From positions 1 to 64,000 of the forward strand of contig NZ_FQXV01000008.1 of assembly GCF_900130065.1 (NCBI RefSeq): DNA of 64,000 bases, read 5' to 3'. Position numbers and translations under genes: made by a program. The notes beneath the pieces were generated by a model. The model made no database searches. It was not told where the DNA came from and saw nothing but the letters and a program-made list of their open reading frames with translations. Below, piece by piece: positions 7,837 to 16,963 of the stretch. The DNA is from Sporobacter termitidis DSM 10068 (GTDB lineage: Bacteria; Bacillota; Clostridia; Oscillospirales; Oscillospiraceae). Numbering within the stretch: the first letter of the stretch is position 1; each line of letters opens with the position of its first letter.

Positions 7837-8688
7837 GTGTCCATTTCCAAGTATTTCGCGCTGGCCGGAATGGTAAATTCCGAGGATGTGGCGATCGACC
7901 CGGCCGACGCCCACGTCCGCTCTGTCCGTATGGACGGCAGCTTTTACAAGGGCTGCATGTTCGGCGAGGTGTGCTGGATCGTGAAGCCTTTTTCCCGCGA
8001 CGATTTTTTCAGGCACCGGTCGGACGAGCTGCTCGTTTTCATCGGCAGCGACATGGACGACCCGGAGAACCTGAACGCCGAGGTGGAGCTCTGGATCGAA
8101 AACGACAAGCTCGTCCTGAACAGGACAAGCATCGTTTTTGTGCCGGCAGGCGCCGCCCATGGGCGCATCGAGGTCAAAAACGTCAAAAAGCCGGTCTTCC
8201 ACTACACCTGCCATCTGAACACGGACACGTATGAGGAGCTCCCGGCCCAGGCGACCGCGCCGAAGGGGACGTATGCCGGCAGCTGGGTGGAGAAATACGC
8301 CCCGGTGGACGGCAGGCTGCCGTCGGCGCCGGAGGGCTTTCTTACGCGGCTTTTGTGGATCGACAGCAAGAAACTCCCGGGCGCGCCGTACATGGAGGCC
8401 GTCTGGTTCAAGACGAAAAACGACACGGGGCCGGAGGCCCACACCCACGATTTTGACGAGTTTATCGGCTTTATCGGGACGGACCCGGAGCATCCCGAGG
8501 AGCTGGGCGCGGAAGTTCAGTTCTATATCGGCGACGAATATTTCTCCATGACGAAAAGCTGCCTCGTGTACATCCCGCGGGGCGTCAGGCACAGCCCGAT
8601 CCTCGTGCCGAAGCTGGAGCGGCCCATCATCCATTTCTCCGGCGGCAACGGCGGGGATTACAAAAGGGACGGCAGCGAGCAGTTTTGA
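7837..8688 (+). CDS. Two-domain cupin (bicupin) protein of unknown substrate
   Basis: A 283-residue protein made of two similar beta-barrel halves. Each half contains the phrase DE-x-x-x-FIG (HRSDELLVFIGSD near residue 62; HDFDEFIGFIGTD near 207) and a later proline/His turn (VPAGAAHG; IPRGVRHSP), the usual metal-binding places of cupins. Metal ligands would be His and Glu/Asp; I cannot tell whether both halves bind metal. No signal peptide. It begins with GTG after AAGGAGGAAA. It precedes an SDR and an ene-reductase by 1 kb of repeats, so it may act in the same catabolic context, but co-transcription is unlikely given the gap. Confidence 0.7.
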   Translation: MSISKYFALAGMVNSEDVAIDPADAHVRSVRMDGSFYKGCMFGEVCWIVKPFSRDDFFRHRSDELLVFIGSDMDDPENLNAEVELWIENDKLVLNRTSIVFVPAGAAHGRIEVKNVKKPVFHYTCHLNTDTYEELPAQATAPKGTYAGSWVEKYAPVDGRLPSAPEGFLTRLLWIDSKKLPGAPYMEAVWFKTKNDTGPEAHTHDFDEFIGFIGTDPEHPEELGAEVQFYIGDEYFSMTKSCLVYIPRGVRHSPILVPKLERPIIHFSGGNGGDYKRDGSEQF

Positions 8689-8696
8689 ACGGTTCG

Positions 8697-8745
8697 GGAG
8701 TCAAAAGGCTTCCCCAGGGGGAAGCTGTCGGCGCAGCCGGCTGAT
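8697..8745 (+). repeat. R4-type repeat fragment
   Basis: CTTCCCCAGGGGGAAG followed by CGGCGCAGCCGGCTGATGAG, a degraded version of the block at 7361-7480. Confidence 0.55.
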
Positions 8746-8806
8746 GAGGGGACCTGCGTTTGGTGCGTGCGGGAGATTCCGCCTGTGGGAAGGGGGACGC
8801 CCCTCC

Positions 8807-8886
8807 GTAGGGGCAGACCTTGTGTCTGCCCTCCCCGATGCACAGCGCAGCAATGTTACAGGGCGGACACAAGGTCCGCCCCTGCG
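8807..8886. repeat. Inverted pair of R2 repeats
   Basis: GTAGGGGCAGACCTTGTGTC at 8807 faces its inverted partner ending at 8886. The whole interval 8689-9719 is filled with such repeats and I find no gene in it. Confidence 0.75.
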
Positions 8887-9029
8887 AGGCCAAACGCCGC
8901 AGACCAATCTCGGCGGTACCGCAGCCGGCAACGTATGCGGCGATAAAAAAGCGGCGCTACGGGAGCTGAAGATGACATGATATATCTATAAGATATATAT
9001 CTGATAGATATATTGCAACGCCGGGCGGA

Positions 9030-9055
9030 CGGGCGATTGATAATCGCCCCTACGG
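9030..9055 (-). repeat. R2-type repeat (GGGCGATTGATAATCGCCCC)
   Basis: Palindromic variant of R2; the same variant is at 12737-12761 and 51868-51893. Confidence 0.7.
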
Positions 9056-9188
9056 GGTGTGTGCGGGTATATTGCGGGGGCCGGGGATGCCGGCGGCCCT
9101 TGGCGCTTTGTTCGTTTCCGCCGTCGTGCTGCGGGAAACGGAATGGTACAGGAGGAATTCCCCAAGGTGCAAAATCTTGCCGATGCCT

Positions 9189-9220
9189 GTAGGGGCGGAC
9201 GACCAATGGTCGTCCCTGCG
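9189..9220 (+). repeat. R2-type repeat
   Basis: GTAGGGGCGGACGACCAATG with a palindromic GACGACCATTGGTCGTC-like centre, ending CCCTGCG. Confidence 0.65.
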
Positions 9221-9252
9221 ATTTCCAAACAATCCATGCCCCCCAAAGCATT

Positions 9253-9281
9253 GTCATTCCCGCGAAGGCGGGAATCCACGT
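9253..9281 (+). repeat. R1 palindromic repeat
   Basis: Exact copy of the R1 unit, same orientation as 3471-3499. Confidence 0.85.
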
Positions 9282-9323
9282 TTCCCCGTCCCTCTGTCTC
9301 GGCCCGCCGCCGTGCCAATAAGT

Positions 9324-9347
9324 GGGCGAACACAGTTCGCCCCTATG
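9324..9347 (-). repeat. R2-type repeat
   Basis: GGGCGAACACAGTTCGCCCC, identical core to the copies at 158-180 and 51829-51853. Confidence 0.7.
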
Positions 9348-9550
9348 AAAACCAATAATCCAAGCCATCCTGCGTAGGGGACGCCGTCCTCGGCGTCCTA
9401 CCGCGCCGCACCCCGGGGAACGGGCGGCCGGATCGACGGCGGGCCGGGTCGTCCCGCCCTACGGCGTGCGGTAAATTATGGCGTTTGCGCAGCCGCATCT
9501 TCCGTCCTGGGGCCTCGGACATGTCACCCAGCCGCGGCGCCAACAAGAAC

Positions 9551-9574
9551 GGCGGGAGCAAGCCCCCGCCCTAC
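9551..9574 (+). repeat. R5 repeat
   Basis: GGCGGGAGCAAGCCCCCGCC followed by CTAC, preceded by CCAACAAGAAC, which is also found (inverted) beside the copy at 58403. Confidence 0.7.
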
Positions 9575-9649
9575 CGTATATCAATGTTCAAAGCAAAAAT
9601 ACCAAGCCCCGCCTTGGCACGGGTCGCAGGCCCGCAGCCATACCTTCAA

Positions 9650-9702
9650 TGGGTCATAGGGCGAAGCCCCATACCTTTATCGGGCGGGCGGGTGGGTAAT
9701 TT
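9650..9702. mobile_element. Solo right end of the MITE-like element
   Basis: GGGTCATAGGGCGAAGCCCC followed by ATACCTTTATCGGGCGGGCG and GGTGGGTAATTT matches the right end at 7565-7615. It stops 6 bp before the ribosome site of the SDR gene, so the insertion may contribute to that gene's 5' region. Confidence 0.6.
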
Positions 9703-9719
9703 AGAAAGGAGCGTTTATT

Positions 9720-10517
9720 ATGCCGAATCCAATTACCAATATGACCAATGCGTTTTCTGTAAAGGGGTATAATGTCATCGTCACGGGCGGAAACAGGGGC
9801 ATCGGGCTGGGGATATCGACCGCGTTCGCGCAGAGCGGGGCCAACGTGGCTATCCTTTGCCGCAATAAGGAGAGCGGCGACAAGGCGGCCGAGAGCTTTA
9901 AGCAGTACGGCGGTACATATTTCTGCGTTCAGTGCGATACCGGCGCGCTGGAGAGCGTCAAAAAGGCCGTCGCCGAAGTTTTCAGGGTGTTCCCCGAGGT
10001 CAATGTGCTCGTCAACAACGCGGGGGTTTCCACGGTGACGAAATTCGTGGATGACAGGGACCTCAGCGAGTGGCACCGCGTTGTCAATACAAATCTGCAC
10101 GGGCCGGCGAACACCATTTACGAGGTCGCGCCGCATATGATAAAGGCCGGCAAGGGCGGCAGCATCATCAACATTTCCTCCATCGGGGGCCAGAGCGTCG
10201 GCGGGACGAAGCACCACCCCAAGGCGTCCTACCACGCGTCAAAGGCGGGCCTTGAGATGCTGACGAAGGCGTTGGCGGTGGAGCTGGGCGATGACGGTAT
10301 CAGAATCAACGTCATCGAGCCGGGGCCGACACATTCCGACCTGGACAAGGACCTGCCGCCGGAGGCGTTCGTGCAGATTCAGAACCAGATGCCGATGCAC
10401 CGCTTTGCCGAGCCCATCGAAATCGGCGCCCTCTGCGTTTTCCTGTCCACGGAGGCCGCCAACCAGATCACCGGCGCCGTCCACATCCACGACGGCGGGT
10501 TGGTGCTGGGCGGCTAA
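9720..10517 (+). CDS. Short-chain dehydrogenase/reductase (SDR)
   Basis: A 265-residue classical SDR: cofactor loop VTGGNRGIGLGIS near residue 21, NNAG near 99, catalytic Ser in NISSIGGQS near 145, and catalytic YHASK near 171. The C-terminal VNVI-type and DGG phrases are present. It should oxidise an alcohol or reduce a ketone with NAD(P)H; the substrate is not visible. AAAGGAG lies 8 nt before ATG 9720. It is followed after 146 bp of repeat by an ene-reductase, so the pair could process an alpha,beta-unsaturated ketone or alcohol, much as BaiA- and BaiCD-type enzymes do in bile-acid metabolism (analogy only). Confidence 0.85.
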   Translation: MPNPITNMTNAFSVKGYNVIVTGGNRGIGLGISTAFAQSGANVAILCRNKESGDKAAESFKQYGGTYFCVQCDTGALESVKKAVAEVFRVFPEVNVLVNNAGVSTVTKFVDDRDLSEWHRVVNTNLHGPANTIYEVAPHMIKAGKGGSIINISSIGGQSVGGTKHHPKASYHASKAGLEMLTKALAVELGDDGIRINVIEPGPTHSDLDKDLPPEAFVQIQNQMPMHRFAEPIEIGALCVFLSTEAANQITGAVHIHDGGLVLGG

Positions 10518-10540
10518 TATCGTAAGGCATATCGGCGCGC

Positions 10541-10620
10541 GTAGGGGCAAACCTTGTGTTTGCCCTGTAACGTTGTTTTAGCGCATACCGAAAGAGGGCG
10601 GACACAAGGTCTGCCCCTAC
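10541..10620. repeat. Inverted pair of R2 repeats
   Basis: GTAGGGGCAAACCTTGTG at 10541 and its inverted partner ending at 10620 fill the gap between the SDR and the ene-reductase. Confidence 0.75.
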
Positions 10621-10663
10621 GGGATCACAGCGAAATTACCGAATTAGGAAAGGGGTCACAGCA

Positions 10664-12610
10664 ATGCCGTCTTTCAATAATTACAAGCATGTGTTCACGC
10701 CGCTCAGGGTGGGCGGGACCACGCTGAAAAACAGGGTGGAGTTCGCGCCTATGGTCTGCGATTTCACGGATTCCCACGGCGAGGCCACGCAGCGGTATAT
10801 CGATTTCGTGGAGATGCAGGCGGCCACGGGCGTGGCGCTCATCCATCTGGGGGCAACGCCCGTCAACTGGGACACGGCGCCGGACTACCCCTCGGAGATC
10901 GACGTGACGAGCGAGTTGAAGCTGAACCATCTAAAGCTCATGTCGGAGGCCGCCCATACCCACAACGCCAAGCTCTCCTGCGAGCTCGTCCACGCCGGGC
11001 GCGGCGTGGGGGCGGAGCTCATCAAAGCCGAGTGGGGCATCGCCCCCACCAGCATGCCCATCCCCGGCAAGCACCCGTATATCAGGGAAATGAACCAGAA
11101 GGATATCGAGCAAACTGTCGCCGATTACGCCGGCTGCGCAAACCGGCTGTACCGCTGCGGCTTTGACGGGGTTTTGATCCACGGCGCCCACGGCAACCTG
11201 CTGGCCCAGTTCCTGTCGCCGATGACGAACCACCGGACGGACATTTACGGCGGCTCCTTTGAAAACCGATGCCGGTTTCCGCTCATGGTGCTCAAGGCCG
11301 TGAAGGAGGCCGTGGGGCCGGAATTCATCGTGGAGCTGCGCATCAGCGGCGACGAGATCCTCCCCGGCGGCATGCGCATCAACGAGGTCATCGAATTTTT
11401 AAAGCTGGCCCAGGAGCATATCGACCTTGTCACCGTTTCGGCCGGCCTGATCGTGGACCCGAACGCGTTTTTCTACGCCATGCCGCCGTATTTCCGCCCC
11501 AGGGGCGTCAATGTCCCGCTGGCGCGGCAGGTCAGGCAGTGCCCAGATATCCACATCCCCGTCAGCGTCGTGGGCGGTATCAGCGTGGACATGGCCGAGC
11601 AGATCATTGCCGAGGGCAGCGCCGACATGGTGGCCATCGCCCGGGCCTTCCTGGCAGACCCCGACATGCTGAAAAAGTGCTACCGCGGAAAGCCCGAGGA
11701 TGTCCGGCCCTGCCTCCGCTGCTGGGGCTGCGCGGGCGCCGGCCACGTCCAGTGCGCCGTCAACCCCCAGATCGGCCGCACGGAGCGGTACGCCAGGGTA
11801 CATAAGGCCGATGAGAAGAAAAAGGTCGTCGTCATCGGCGGCGGCGTCGCCGGGACGCAGGCGGCGCGCACGCTTGCCGCGCGCGGCCACGACGTGGTGC
11901 TGTTTGAGAAAAAGGACCGGCTGGGCGGGCTGCTGAACGATATCGACAAGCTGCCGTTCAAGGACGATTTGCTGCGCCACACGGAATGGGTGGTCAATAC
12001 GACCATGCGCTGCGGCGCCGATATCCGGCTGAGCACCGAGGCCACGCCGGAACGCGTCCTGGCGGAAAACCCCGACGCCATCGTCTTGGCCGCCGGCGCC
12101 CGTCCGGCCCGTCCGCCAATTCCGGGTATCGACGGCCCCAATGTGTTTAACGTCCTGGACGTGGACGCCGGGCGGAAAAAGGTCTCCGGCAAAATCGTCG
12201 TCTGCGGCGGCGGCGTCTCCGGCTGCGAGTCGGCGCTGGCGCTGGCGATGGAGGGCGGCGACGTCACGGTGGTGGATATCATTCCGGAGGACGGGTTTGC
12301 CGCCGGGCTCAGTGAGCTCACCCGCGGGATGCTGATGCTGCTGCTGGGCGAGCACCATGTCAAATTGCTGGGCGACCACATCGTCCGCTCCATCGACAGG
12401 GACGGCGTGCACATCGAGGGCAGGGACTGGAAGTATCGGACCCTGGAGGCAGACTATGTCGTCGACGCCATGGGCATGAAAAACGACCCATCCGCCGCGG
12501 CGGCGTACACGGACCTCATTCCCGACGTCTTTGTCGTCGGCGACGCGTACGGCGTGGGCAACATCAAAAGCGCCAACCTGTCGGCGTATAACGCCGCGAT
12601 GAATATTTAA
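10664..12610 (+). CDS. Old-Yellow-Enzyme-type ene-reductase with FeS and FAD domains (first of three)
   Basis: A 648-residue protein of the 2,4-dienoyl-CoA reductase / 2-enoate reductase / BaiCD family. Residues ~1-340 are the FMN TIM barrel (HGAHGNLLAQFLSP, NHRTDIYGGSFENR); cysteines C350, C353, C356 and one 11-12 residues later bind a 4Fe-4S cluster; residues ~385-648 bind FAD and NAD(P)H (VVVIGGGVAGTQAA, later VVCGGGVSGCESALAL). It passes electrons from NAD(P)H through FAD and FeS to FMN and reduces an activated C=C bond. AAAGGGG precedes ATG 10664. Paralogs of similar length are at 48508-50466 and 56087-58006. Confidence 0.88.
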   Translation: MPSFNNYKHVFTPLRVGGTTLKNRVEFAPMVCDFTDSHGEATQRYIDFVEMQAATGVALIHLGATPVNWDTAPDYPSEIDVTSELKLNHLKLMSEAAHTHNAKLSCELVHAGRGVGAELIKAEWGIAPTSMPIPGKHPYIREMNQKDIEQTVADYAGCANRLYRCGFDGVLIHGAHGNLLAQFLSPMTNHRTDIYGGSFENRCRFPLMVLKAVKEAVGPEFIVELRISGDEILPGGMRINEVIEFLKLAQEHIDLVTVSAGLIVDPNAFFYAMPPYFRPRGVNVPLARQVRQCPDIHIPVSVVGGISVDMAEQIIAEGSADMVAIARAFLADPDMLKKCYRGKPEDVRPCLRCWGCAGAGHVQCAVNPQIGRTERYARVHKADEKKKVVVIGGGVAGTQAARTLAARGHDVVLFEKKDRLGGLLNDIDKLPFKDDLLRHTEWVVNTTMRCGADIRLSTEATPERVLAENPDAIVLAAGARPARPPIPGIDGPNVFNVLDVDAGRKKVSGKIVVCGGGVSGCESALALAMEGGDVTVVDIIPEDGFAAGLSELTRGMLMLLLGEHHVKLLGDHIVRSIDRDGVHIEGRDWKYRTLEADYVVDAMGMKNDPSAAAAYTDLIPDVFVVGDAYGVGNIKSANLSAYNAAMNI

Positions 12611-12736
12611 AAATAGTGGCCTTGAATGTGCAAGCACACAGCAGACTATTCGCGCATCCCGTCCCCGTATCGTTCCTTATGCAATAATTTGGCAACACGG
12701 GGGCGTTTCGCGCAGTCGCAAACCTCGCCGCTATGC

Positions 12737-12761
12737 GTAGGGGCGATTATCAATCGCCCGG
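12737..12761 (+). repeat. R2-type repeat
   Basis: GTAGGGGCGATTATCAATCG followed by CCCGG, lying in the otherwise gene-free gap 12611-12877. Confidence 0.65.
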
Positions 12762-12877
12762 CGTTTCCACCACCCGTCGTCCACCGCGCCGACAAAAACG
12801 GCGCGTCTGGGACGTCGCGGCGACGCAGACGGGGCGTGACGCAGAGACTTAACAACATAACAGCAGGAGCCGATTTT

Positions 12878-13165
12878 ATGATTATCGATCTGATCAAATT
12901 TACGGCAAAAACGGACTGTATCGACAGCGCCATTCGGGCGATGAAGACACAGACGGCGCAGAACAGGCGGGACGAGGGCTGCCTCATGTCCCACGTCTTT
13001 CAGTCGGGCAGGAATCCCGCGGAGCTCTATATGCTCCTGGGTTGGGAGAACCGGGAGGCCTTGGAGAAGCATCTGGCCGCGCCCCATGACGCCGAGTTCC
13101 GCGCCGACATGGACGATAAAATCGCCGGGCCCCCGGAATTTTTCGACTGGACGCAGCTTGTCTGA
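12878..13165 (+). CDS. ABM-domain (antibiotic biosynthesis monooxygenase-like) protein
   Basis: A 95-residue dimeric ferredoxin-like fold: an N-terminal strand (MIIDLIKFTAK), helix with R-A-M-K-T-Q-T, then GCLMSHVFQS, and the family's W-E-N-R-E-A-L-E-K-H at residues ~57-66. Such proteins include cofactor-free quinol monooxygenases, heme-degrading enzymes and proteins of no known activity; in an anaerobe oxygenase activity is doubtful. I chose ATG 12878, which has CAGGAG 9 nt upstream, over longer frames that run through a repeat. It follows the ene-reductase by 267 bp. Confidence 0.75.
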   Translation: MIIDLIKFTAKTDCIDSAIRAMKTQTAQNRRDEGCLMSHVFQSGRNPAELYMLLGWENREALEKHLAAPHDAEFRADMDDKIAGPPEFFDWTQLV

Positions 13166-13331
13166 AAATGCCGCTCAGCCTGTTGAAAAACCCGCATACA
13201 GAAGGGAAAGCCTCGCAGAGTTTGCCGCCGGGGCGGCAAATAAATTCATCATTTGTCGCGCAGGAGGACATGCGCCTCCGGAGTGACTCTTCTCATGCAG
13301 CGCGCGGTTGAGCGCGCGGCATGCATCTCCT

Positions 13332-13362
13332 TGTCGATAAAGCCCATAGGGCTTTATCGACA
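13332..13362. repeat. Perfect inverted repeat TGTCGATAAAGCCC
   Basis: Two 14-bp arms around an ATA loop. A 16-bp version with the same arms lies at 46896-46930. Both are in convergent or terminal intergenic positions. Confidence 0.75.
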
Positions 13363-13370
13363 GTCTGCAA

Positions 13371-13408
13371 CGGCCTGGCTCTCAAGAGCCGGGCCGCTAT
13401 TCATTTTT
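13371..13408 (+). terminator. Hairpin with T-rich tail between convergent genes
   Basis: CGGCCTGGCTCT (13371-13382) pairs with AGAGCCGGGCCG (13385-13396), followed by CTATTCATTTTT. It would end transcripts coming from the ABM gene; the minus-strand gene begins its stop codon at 13407. Confidence 0.5.
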
Positions 13409-13589
13409 ACGAGCCGATCAGCAGGTAGTCGCCGTTTTTCAGCTGGACGACATCGGCTTTGAGGGCGCGACCAAGCTCCACCGTCAGGCGCTTTGTCTCC
13501 TCGGGGTCCGTGGACAGGAGCGTCAGCGGATCGCCGCCGAGGACCCTGTTTTCATCGGCTGTGATGTATACCAGAATGTTCTTGCTCAT
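13407..13589 (-). CDS. Small partner of the YIEGIA protein
   Basis: A 60-residue acidic protein, with N-terminal strand NILVYITAD and C-terminal DVVQLKNGDYLLIGS. Its ATG overlaps the stop of the YIEGIA gene by four bases (ATGA), so the two are translationally coupled. In related spore formers the gene after YIEGIA encodes a small protein named a capping subunit of YIEGIA; length, order and overlap match that arrangement (recollection of the family, not searched). Confidence 0.7.
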   Translation of the reverse strand: MSKNILVYITADENRVLGGDPLTLLSTDPEETKRLTVELGRALKADVVQLKNGDYLLIGS

Positions 13590-14500
13590 GACTGCTCCTC
13601 AAACGTCGTTTTCATGACGCGCCCGATCTTGCGGCTGTTTTCCAGGATGGGCGTGTTTTTTACCGCGGCGACGAGCCTTTTCGGGTCGTTCAGGATCGGC
13701 ACGAAGGCGATCAGGACTTTGCCGCTGTCAAAATTCCGTTTCATGAATTTGTACCGCTTGACGCCGAGGGCTCGCACGGCCTCGAATAAAACGGCCTGGC
13801 GCTGGCCGGCGTTCTCCAATGTGACACGGCTGACCGGGTCGCGGGGCGTCAGGACGACGGCCAGGCCCTCGGTGCGGAACAGCTCCCGGCTTCTGTCCGT
13901 GCCCAGATAATTCGTCACGAACATGCCGTCCACAAAGAGCTCGGAGCCGCGCACCTCGATCGACCCCAGGCTGACGGCGCAGATCTGGCCCACGTGGCGG
14001 CCTTTTGTAAAGCGGTAGGAAAAGTATAAAACGACCATGCCGCCGGCGGCGCCGAGGAGGATGGTCAAACAGATATTTGAAAGCGGGACGGCTTTCATCA
14101 GCAGCACGGAAATAAGGGCGGTGAGCATCGAGAGATAATTCCGCGATTCAAAGGTTTTTGAAATGCCGTCGATATACGCCGCGCCGCGCCGTATATATTC
14201 CGTCTCCTCCAGCTGCTCGAGGCTCTCCTGCTCCGAGGACCTGATGTCCCGGAACTGCTGGACCGCGATGGTCAAAAACGTGACCGCCACGAAATCGCGG
14301 GCCAGAAACGCCGGCACGGCGATCGCGCCGAGGGCGGCGGCAATGAAGCCCAGAATGATGTTGTTGAAGTACGCGCTCGGGTAGGACGGAATCTGCCGCA
14401 TATCGATCTTCAGCGTGTACAGCCGCGCCGCGGTGCCCATGACGATGCCGGTCACGATGATATAGATGTCGGCGGCGCTCAGAGATTTCGCAGTTTCCAA
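13586..14500 (-). CDS. YIEGIA-family sporulation-associated membrane protein
   Basis: About 304 residues. The N-terminal part has three or four membrane segments (IYIIVTGIVMGTAARLY; NNIILGFIAAALGAIAVPAFLA; the SMLTALISVLLMK region), and the family signature appears as YIDGISK in place of YIEGIA near residue 120. The remaining ~140 residues are soluble and basic. The family is found in endospore formers; its mechanism is not settled. I prefer the TTG at 14500, which has GGGAG 8 nt upstream and gives the usual length; another TTG at 14596 would add 32 residues. Confidence 0.75.
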   Translation of the reverse strand: METAKSLSAADIYIIVTGIVMGTAARLYTLKIDMRQIPSYPSAYFNNIILGFIAAALGAIAVPAFLARDFVAVTFLTIAVQQFRDIRSSEQESLEQLEETEYIRRGAAYIDGISKTFESRNYLSMLTALISVLLMKAVPLSNICLTILLGAAGGMVVLYFSYRFTKGRHVGQICAVSLGSIEVRGSELFVDGMFVTNYLGTDRSRELFRTEGLAVVLTPRDPVSRVTLENAGQRQAVLFEAVRALGVKRYKFMKRNFDSGKVLIAFVPILNDPKRLVAAVKNTPILENSRKIGRVMKTTFEEQS

Positions 14501-14632
14501 AATATCAGCTCCCGAGCATATAATTTCCTCAATTTCGGTAAATAGACAGAGAAAGACTGGAATTCCGGCCGGTATATTTCGCCACCCGCCGGCCAATTCT
14601 AAAGAAATAAGAATTTAAAGGACGGTGACGAT

Positions 14633-16963
14633 ATGCCGGAGACGGGCATCGGGGTGGCGGTGCCGCGCAAGGAAGCGGCGGATAAGGTGACGGGCGGCGC
14701 CAGATACACGGACGACCATATTTCCCCCGGCGTGCTGACGGCGCGGACCGTTACCAGCACGTGCGCCCACGGGACAATCGTCTCGCTGGACGTTTCAGCG
14801 GCGCGGGAGCTGCCCGGTGTGCGGGCGGTGCTCACGGGCGGTGACACGGACGTGCTCACCGGCTCCGTCATCGAGGACAGGCCGCCTCTGGCCAGGGACA
14901 AGGTGCGGTATTACGGGGAGCCGGTGGCCCTCGTAGTGGCGGACAGCGACGCTGTGGCGGCGCGGGCGGTGACGCTCGTCCAGGCGGCGTACGCGCCGCT
15001 GCCGGTGGTCAATTCTCCGCTGGAGGCCGTGGCGCCGGGGGCGGCCCTGGTGCACGAGGCGCTGGGCAGCTATAAAAAGCCGGTGGAGGACGTGTATCCC
15101 GAGCCGGGGACGAACATCTGCGACCGGGAGAAGATCAGGAAAGGCGATATCCAAAAGGGCTTTGCCGAGAGCAACGTCATCCTCCGGGCGGCGTTCGACC
15201 TCCCGCAGACGGACCACGTCGCCATGGAGACCCGCGCCGCCCAGGCGCGAATTGCCGCGGACGGGTCGGTCTACATCCATGCGGCCACCCAGGGGCCGTT
15301 CGAGGTGAAAAAAGCGCTGAGCAAGCTCTTCGCGCTGGACGAGGGCAAGGTGATCGTCCAGGTCCCGCTGGTGGGCGGCGCCTTCGGCGGAAAGGCGGGG
15401 ACGGAGCTGGAAATTCTGGCGTACCTGGCGTCAAAGGCTGTCGGCGGCCGGCCGGTGCGCATCCGCAACGACAGGGAAGCCGACATGACCTCGTCGCCCT
15501 GCGGCATCGGCCTCCACGCCGAGATGCGCCTGGGCGCCATGTACGACGGGACGATCAAGGCCGCCGAGATGACGTTTCTCGTGGAAACGGGGGCGTACAC
15601 GGACACGGGGCCCCGGATGACCAAGGCTATCGCCGCCGACTGCACCGGCCCGTACAACATCGAAAATCTCTCCGTCGACAGCCTGTGCGTTTACACAAAC
15701 CACCCCTACGTCACCTCGCTCCGAGGCTTCGGGCACACCGCCATGACCTTCTGCATGGAACGGATGCTGGACAAGCTGGCCGCGAAGCTCCGCTTTGACC
15801 CGGCAAAGCTGCGGGAGAAAAACGCGCTGAAGCCGGGGCAGACGTCCCCGGGGCAGGTAAAGCTCACCGAAAGCAGCCTCGGCAACCTGCCGGCCTGCAT
15901 TGAAAAGGTCAAATACCTCATCGGCTGGAGCAACGGGATACGTACCGTGTCCGGCGGCAAGATTATCGCCAAGGGGCTCTGCTGCTTCTGGAAAACGTCC
16001 ACCTCGCCGCCGGACGCCGTTTCCGGCGCGCTCGTCAGCTTCAACGAGGACGGCACGGTCAACCTAAACGTCGGCTGCGTGGAGATCGGCCCCGCCATGA
16101 AGACCACGGCGGCGCAGATCCTATCGGCAGCCCTGAAAATGGACGTGGGCCGCATCCACGTCAACATGGACGTCGACACGCGCTACAGCCCCCGCCACTG
16201 GAAGACGGTGGCCAGCATGACGGCGTTTATGGTGGGCAGGGCCGTGCTGTCGGCGGCGGAGGACGTCAAAAGGCAGCTCGTGGGCTTGGGCGCGGCCGTG
16301 ATGAAATGCGCGCCGGAGGACCTGGAGGTGGGGGACGGCAGGGTCTACCGCAAAAGCGACCCGGCGGTGCACCATGTTTTCAAGGACCTGGTCCACGGCT
16401 ACCAGTTCGAAAACGGCAACGCCGTCGGCGGCCAGCTCTTCGGCCGGGGCAGCTATGTAATGGGAGACCTGAACTATCTGGACCGGGAAACCGGCAAGGG
16501 CAAGTCCGGGCCGTACTGGACGGTGGGCGCCCAGGCCGTGGAGGTGGCGTACGACGAAAGGGAGTACACCTACCGCCTGCTGCGCGCCGCCACGGTCATC
16601 GACGCCGGGAAGATCCTCAATCCCGCCATGGCGGCGGCCGTCGTCCGGGGCGGCATGTGCATGGGGCTCGGCAAGGCCAGCCGGGAGCATTTCCAGTACG
16701 GCCCCGACGGACGGGTGCTGGATACGAGCCTGAGGACATATAAGGTCATGCACTTCGCCGAGACGCCCCGGTATCTCGTGGACTTCGTCGAGACCCCGAA
16801 TCTGGACGGGCCTTACGGCGCCCGCGGGCTCGGCGAGCACGGCGTTATCGGCATGCCCGCCGCGCTGGCAAACGCGCTGTCGCTGGCTTCCGGGGCCGAA
16901 CTCGATGAGCTCCCGCTCCTGCCGGAAAAAATCTGGCTCAAAAAGACAGGGGGCATTATATGA
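14633..16963 (+). CDS. Molybdenum hydroxylase large subunit (xanthine dehydrogenase family)
   Basis: A 776-residue molybdopterin subunit. The N-terminal ~110 residues are the a/b hammerhead domain; the cofactor loop GGAFGGK lies near residue 246; the catalytic Glu is E735 in GLGEHGVIG. It hydroxylates a carbon next to nitrogen in a heteroaromatic ring, or an aldehyde, using water as oxygen source. It forms a three-subunit enzyme with the next two genes (large, FAD, 2Fe-2S order). The substrate cannot be read from sequence. No cofactor-sulfuration or chaperone gene (XdhC type) is adjacent. Start at ATG 14633 follows AAAGGACGGTGAC. Confidence 0.9.
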   Translation: MPETGIGVAVPRKEAADKVTGGARYTDDHISPGVLTARTVTSTCAHGTIVSLDVSAARELPGVRAVLTGGDTDVLTGSVIEDRPPLARDKVRYYGEPVALVVADSDAVAARAVTLVQAAYAPLPVVNSPLEAVAPGAALVHEALGSYKKPVEDVYPEPGTNICDREKIRKGDIQKGFAESNVILRAAFDLPQTDHVAMETRAAQARIAADGSVYIHAATQGPFEVKKALSKLFALDEGKVIVQVPLVGGAFGGKAGTELEILAYLASKAVGGRPVRIRNDREADMTSSPCGIGLHAEMRLGAMYDGTIKAAEMTFLVETGAYTDTGPRMTKAIAADCTGPYNIENLSVDSLCVYTNHPYVTSLRGFGHTAMTFCMERMLDKLAAKLRFDPAKLREKNALKPGQTSPGQVKLTESSLGNLPACIEKVKYLIGWSNGIRTVSGGKIIAKGLCCFWKTSTSPPDAVSGALVSFNEDGTVNLNVGCVEIGPAMKTTAAQILSAALKMDVGRIHVNMDVDTRYSPRHWKTVASMTAFMVGRAVLSAAEDVKRQLVGLGAAVMKCAPEDLEVGDGRVYRKSDPAVHHVFKDLVHGYQFENGNAVGGQLFGRGSYVMGDLNYLDRETGKGKSGPYWTVGAQAVEVAYDEREYTYRLLRAATVIDAGKILNPAMAAAVVRGGMCMGLGKASREHFQYGPDGRVLDTSLRTYKVMHFAETPRYLVDFVETPNLDGPYGARGLGEHGVIGMPAALANALSLASGAELDELPLLPEKIWLKKTGGII

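Noticed and set aside
12626-12877. N-terminal extension of the ABM-domain gene
   Set aside because: The extension crosses an R2 repeat and has no ribosome site; ATG 12878 has both a site and the correct family start.
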